Origin: Saprospirales bacterium
GTDB taxonomy: Bacteria > Bacteroidota > Bacteroidia > Chitinophagales > Saprospiraceae
Direction of reading: 5' to 3'
NCBI GenBank assembly: GCA_003448025.1
Contig: DLXL01000494.1
Coordinates: 2,854 to 10,802 of the forward strand
Length of the DNA stretch: 7,949 nucleotides
The notes under the pieces were generated by a model. It searched no databases. It saw nothing but the letters and a program-made list of their open reading frames with translations, and was not told the origin of the DNA. The position numbers and the translations under genes are program-made. Positions 5,501-7,949 of the stretch are shown piece by piece; the first letter of the stretch is position 1, and each line of letters opens with the position of its first letter.

Positions 5501-7925
5501 GGGTGATAACTACCCGGATGAAGATGGTGGCTCTATTTCAGCCTGGAGCCTTTCCTTCTGTTTTATCGAACCTATTACTCCGGGCAATATCCTGGTGAAT
5601 AGTCCGCTGGACGTGCCTTCCGCCCAGAGCGGGGTGATTTTCCAAAGTAATCTGACCATGACCACCAGTGGCATTCCGGCACAGGGTGTATTCATGCTAT
5701 TAACCCTTCCGGAGCATGGTACACTTTCCCTTAATGGCACTCCGCTTGCTTTAGGTGCAACCTTCACGCAGGAAGATATCAACAATGGCGTGCTTACCTA
5801 CACCAACAATGGGGATGCCGCAACAACAGACAGCTTCCATTTTGATGCTTTGGATCAAAACAACGACGCCTGGGTGCATGATGCGGTATTTAACATCAAT
5901 ATCATTACGAACAACCTTAGCGCTACAGCAACGGCTACAGCCAATGCAACCTGCAATGGTGGTACGGATGGTCAGATTACGGTAGTAGCTGCAGGTATGG
6001 ATGGCAACTACACGTATAGCCTTAACGGCGGAGCAAGCCAAAGCAGTAATGAATTCAACGGCCTTTCTGCCGGCAACTATACCGTGGTGGTAACCGGACA
6101 GTTCGGATTTACGGTGGAGTCCAATACCGTTACCATTTCTGAACCATCTGCCATCACCATCAATAACGTGGTTGATGTCGATGATCTCACGGTAAATGCC
6201 TCTGGCGGCACTGGTAGCCTGCAGTACAGTCTGGATGGCATGACTTTCCAGGCTGGTAACGAATTCCTGGATCTGGCTAACGGAACCTATACCGTAACCG
6301 TACAAGACGAAAAAGGCTGTACGGCCACTTCAGAGATTGTTATTAATGTTCCGGCGCTCCAAACCAACATTACAGTACAGCAAGCGATTAGTTGTTTTGG
6401 CGGTAACAACGGAGAAATTGTAATCAATGTTTCTGGTGGACAATCACCGTACTCCTTCAGTCTGAACGGAGGTGCTGCACAGACATCCAATGTATTCAGT
6501 AACCTGACTGCCGGCACCTATACCATTGGTATTACCGATGACCTGGGTATTTCTGCTGAAGTGAGCGGCTATGTTCTGAACGAACCGGGCGAGTTGCTGA
6601 TTGGTGCTTCTGCCTTGTTGAATGTTATTAGTGTGGTGGCTTCCGGTGGTACCGGTAATCTGGAGTATAGTATTGATGGTGTCAATTTCCAGGGAAACAA
6701 CCAGTTCACGAACGTGCCTAACGGCGTGTATACGGTTACCGTAAGTGATGAAAACGGTTGCACGAAAACCTCCCAGGTTACGGTATTCGTTACGCCATTG
6801 AGCGGAAGCCTTCAGACTACAGAAATCTTGTGTTTTGGCGGCACTGCTACGCTATTTGTAAATGCTGCTAACGGCATCCAGCCATATGAATATCGGCTGG
6901 ACAATGGTGCATACCAGAGTAGCAACAGTTTCCCTGGCCTGAGTGCAGGGACTTACTCCGCCAGTATTCGCGATGCCAGCGGCGCCACGGTGCAATTAGG
7001 GCCAATTCAAATCAATCAGCCCAACCAGCTTGGTGTAATGGTAACTGTAGTGGGTAATGATGGTAACGTGATCATTTCCGGTGGAACTACTCCATACGCC
7101 TTTAGTTCCAATGCACCCAACCCGGATCTGCAAAACCTGCCAAACGGAACGTATTCCGTTACAGCAACAGATGCTAACGGTTGCACTGCTACCGCTACTT
7201 TCACTGTCAATGTGCCACCACTCACGGTAGCTGTCATCCTGGAAAGTGTATCCTGTAATGGCGCTTCAGATGGAACTGTAACGGTAAATGCCACCGGTGG
7301 TGTGCCTCCATATGAATACAGTTTAAATGGGTCAGCATTCCAGACCAGCAATGTATTTAATAATGTTCCGGGTGGAATCCTCAACCTGATCGTACGTGAT
7401 GCAGGTGGAAATCAGGTAAATTCCACCGTAAACGTATCTGAACCCGCAGTGCTGAATCTTACGGCTTCTTCTGCCGGTTCAACCATAACAGCATCAGCCA
7501 CGGGGGGCACATCGCCCTATCAGTATAGCCTGAATGGCGGAGCCCCACAATCCAGTGGTGTCTTCCCTAACCTTGCGCCTGGAGCTTCTTATACGGTGGT
7601 TGTAACAGATGCTAATGGTTGCACTAATGTGGTGAACAACGTAGTTGTGACCACTGGAACAGTTGAGCCGGGAACGGAATGGGGACTTTCTGTGTCGCCA
7701 AATCCAGGTGAGGGCTTATTTGTCATTAGTATGCAACAGGCCCCTCCATCCCTGCGTGCCGAGGTGTTTGATGCATCCGGCCGATTGCTGCAATCTATCG
7801 AAATTCAATCGCCGGGAGGACAGTCCGTTACTACCATTGATCTTCAGGCTCTACCGCAAGGCACCTACATGCTTCGCCTCAGCGATGGCAAACAATGGGG
7901 TGGAGTGAGACTGATGAAGATGTAG
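2541..7925 (+). CDS. Giant secreted reprolysin-like metallopeptidase with P-domain, SprB repeats and T9SS sorting tail
   Basis: The 1794-residue protein is exported by Sec (signal peptide 1-20, cleavage after NLFA) and then by type IX secretion. Domains in order: propeptide about 21-205 (GFHGMV at 132-137, YYIDP at 145-149); M12B reprolysin-like zinc metallopeptidase about 207-420, with HEMGHQFGGNH at 345-355 (zinc ligands His345, His349, His355; catalytic Glu346) and Met-turn IMAY with Met379. Next are Ig/PKD-like beta modules at about 428-548 (DVDGDTLTYTWEQ) and 551-650, another beta module 652-750, and an FN3-like domain about 753-848. A proprotein-convertase P-domain spans about 852-1008 (VGDLLAWLISP, GNWKFVMGD, GSISAWSLSF), a CSPG/cadherin-like repeat about 1014-1123 (LPEHGTLSLNG, DINNGVLTY), then SprB repeats 1126-1704. 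The T9SS type A tail is about 1714-1794 (SPNP 1719-1722, FDASGR, LPQGTY, basic end RLMKM). All catalytic residues are present, so activity is expected; the substrate is unknown. Six cysteines in the catalytic core (217, 290, 319, 360, 385, 418) could make three disulfides. The chosen ATG starts the signal peptide; no Shine-Dalgarno sequence is seen. The gene is transcribed away from the lipoprotein pair and is complete. Confidence 0.95.
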   Translation: MVKNFLTLLCILVAISNLFAQNLWTDVAESGIPSAGERRIQPSKFRSVRLNVQALKPVLSAAPLRFTTAAESGQPVMLTLPLPDGGMGRFQLEETPVMHPDLQAKYPQIRTYTGRGIDDPTAVLKCDLTPWGFHGMVQSGRNGTYYIDPAVHGNDEYYVVYNRKDYQKKKDDLLWSCGTPDPDGAKELEQIQPLTPAQFAEFQGDTKLRKYRLALACTGEYATFHGGTKPLVLAAMNTSMNRVNGVYERDFAVTMEIIANNDLIIYLNAATDPYTNGNGGTMLGQNQTTCNNIIGAANYDIGHVFSTGGGGIAGLNVVCGTSKANGVTGQGSPIGDPFDIDYVAHEMGHQFGGNHTFANCGGNVNSPNAVEPGSGTTIMAYAGICGAQNVANNSEDIFHGYNMLEMGAFIYTGGANTCPVKINSGNNNPTVDAGVNRIIPKSTPFALTAVGTDVDGDTLTYTWEQMDFGNSPSPPVSTATTGPLFRSYKGNTSPTRTFPRLQDLVNNVNSTWEELPGVARSMTFRVTARDNDWYAGCTDEDDMTITVSAASGPFLVTAPNTNVTWSVGSTQTITWDVANTTAAPVSCANVRITLSTDGGFTYPVVLAASVPNNGSATITVPNNVSNTCRVRVEAVGNIFFDISNTNFSIIAAPTFLMNVDPPSLSACAGQNAEMDVYIVSVAGYNTPATISITGNPAGSTVTINPNPVLPGSSTTLVIYGLTQAMAGDYPLSITATSGVINRTVNLMLTVLPGLPDAPVAVSPAQGETGVSTNPTLTWNPANFSSGYSIEVATNPSFDPASMVFNGLTDLTTTDIPGLKLETVYYWRLRAINDCGGSELSEVYAFQTGQNQCNQNFSSTDVPKTIPVAPTVPPVVSNLSIAQNKFVGDVNVSVTFTHTYVGDLLAWLISPSNDSVLLFNQPGDPAVQFGCAGDNGNLTFDAQAVQNAEVLENQCNGTAPALNGTFQSIESLNLFNGKNAQGNWKFVMGDNYPDEDGGSISAWSLSFCFIEPITPGNILVNSPLDVPSAQSGVIFQSNLTMTTSGIPAQGVFMLLTLPEHGTLSLNGTPLALGATFTQEDINNGVLTYTNNGDAATTDSFHFDALDQNNDAWVHDAVFNINIITNNLSATATATANATCNGGTDGQITVVAAGMDGNYTYSLNGGASQSSNEFNGLSAGNYTVVVTGQFGFTVESNTVTISEPSAITINNVVDVDDLTVNASGGTGSLQYSLDGMTFQAGNEFLDLANGTYTVTVQDEKGCTATSEIVINVPALQTNITVQQAISCFGGNNGEIVINVSGGQSPYSFSLNGGAAQTSNVFSNLTAGTYTIGITDDLGISAEVSGYVLNEPGELLIGASALLNVISVVASGGTGNLEYSIDGVNFQGNNQFTNVPNGVYTVTVSDENGCTKTSQVTVFVTPLSGSLQTTEILCFGGTATLFVNAANGIQPYEYRLDNGAYQSSNSFPGLSAGTYSASIRDASGATVQLGPIQINQPNQLGVMVTVVGNDGNVIISGGTTPYAFSSNAPNPDLQNLPNGTYSVTATDANGCTATATFTVNVPPLTVAVILESVSCNGASDGTVTVNATGGVPPYEYSLNGSAFQTSNVFNNVPGGILNLIVRDAGGNQVNSTVNVSEPAVLNLTASSAGSTITASATGGTSPYQYSLNGGAPQSSGVFPNLAPGASYTVVVTDANGCTNVVNNVVVTTGTVEPGTEWGLSVSPNPGEGLFVISMQQAPPSLRAEVFDASGRLLQSIEIQSPGGQSVTTIDLQALPQGTYMLRLSDGKQWGGVRLMKM
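5916..7655 (+). repeat. SprB-type repeat array inside the peptidase, eight units in four A-B pairs
   Basis: Eight units of 66-78 residues follow each other. Boundaries by residue: 1126-1202, 1203-1271, 1272-1349, 1350-1419, 1420-1494, 1495-1560, 1561-1635, 1636-1704. Shared signature: GG..PY.YSLNGG, then F..L..GTYTV, then TD..G. Odd units (A) carry an early cysteine in C[NF]G (1138, 1285, 1431, 1572) and end in EP or QP. Even units (B) lack the early cysteine but carry a late one in D..GC (1260, 1407, 1548, 1694). Pair period is 141-147 residues. Unit 6 is the most degenerate, having lost the YSLDG..FQ segment. The repeats have diverged at DNA level, so this is an old array and not a recent expansion. 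In Flavobacterium SprB such repeats belong to a mobile surface adhesin used in gliding; here an adhesive or spacer role is inferred. Confidence 0.85.
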
Positions 7926-7931
7926 GTATTA

Positions 7932-7949
7932 GTGTTTGGGTGTTTGGGT
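7932..7949. repeat. GTGTTTGG octamer tandem repeat at the window edge
   Basis: GTGTTTGG occurs at 7932-7939 and again at 7940-7947, followed by GT, so at least 2.25 copies in phase run off the end of the window. It begins 7 bp after the peptidase stop codon. It may be the first part of a longer simple repeat; nothing more can be said from 18 bases. Confidence 0.55.

Noticed and set aside
5751..6305. Antisense open frame (184 codons) opposite the CSPG-like and first SprB units
   Set aside because: It has no recognisable protein features and sits over strongly conserved repeat coding sequence on the plus strand.
5916..7655. Recent DNA-level tandem duplication or phase-variable array in the SprB region
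   Set aside because: The units are similar only in protein motifs; the nucleotide sequences and lengths have diverged, so slippage or recent expansion is not supported.

Overview
The window reads as chromosomal DNA of a member of the phylum Bacteroidota. The evidence is a secreted protein ending in a type IX secretion (T9SS) sorting tail, SprB-type adhesin repeats, a TAnnTTTG promoter box, and start codons without a Shine-Dalgarno sequence. The class cannot be fixed from sequence alone. Environmental gliding groups such as Saprospiria, Chitinophagia or Cytophagia are plausible, but this is inference.

Layout: positions 1-61 hold a short tandem intergenic repeat built on a CACGGAG core. Positions 66-2296 hold two minus-strand genes, 23 bp apart and surely co-transcribed. 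They encode two paralogous putative lipoproteins of 365 and 369 residues with no function I recognise. Positions 2297-2540 are a 244-bp divergent intergenic region with a good promoter candidate for the minus-strand pair and a weaker one for the plus-strand gene. Positions 2541-7925 hold one very large plus-strand gene (1794 residues). Positions 7926-7949 begin another short tandem repeat (GTGTTTGG) that runs off the window.

The large protein is a modular secreted metallopeptidase. In order it has a Sec signal peptide, a propeptide, a reprolysin-like (M12B-type metzincin) catalytic domain with an intact HExGHxxGxxH zinc motif and Met-turn, several Ig/FN3-like beta domains, a proprotein-convertase P-domain, a CSPG/cadherin-like repeat, eight SprB repeats arranged as four A-B pairs, and a T9SS C-terminal sorting domain. 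It should be exported by Sec and then T9SS and end up on the cell surface or in the medium, as a protease carrying adhesive modules.

The two lipoproteins share a TPR-like helical middle with ARKAY, YWEN and DW-L-FY motifs and a beta-rich C-terminal part. They look like an old tandem duplication in which one copy gained cysteines and the other has a poor lipobox. No functional link to the divergent peptidase is shown beyond adjacency. There is no sign of phage, IS elements, CRISPR, RNA genes or defence systems.
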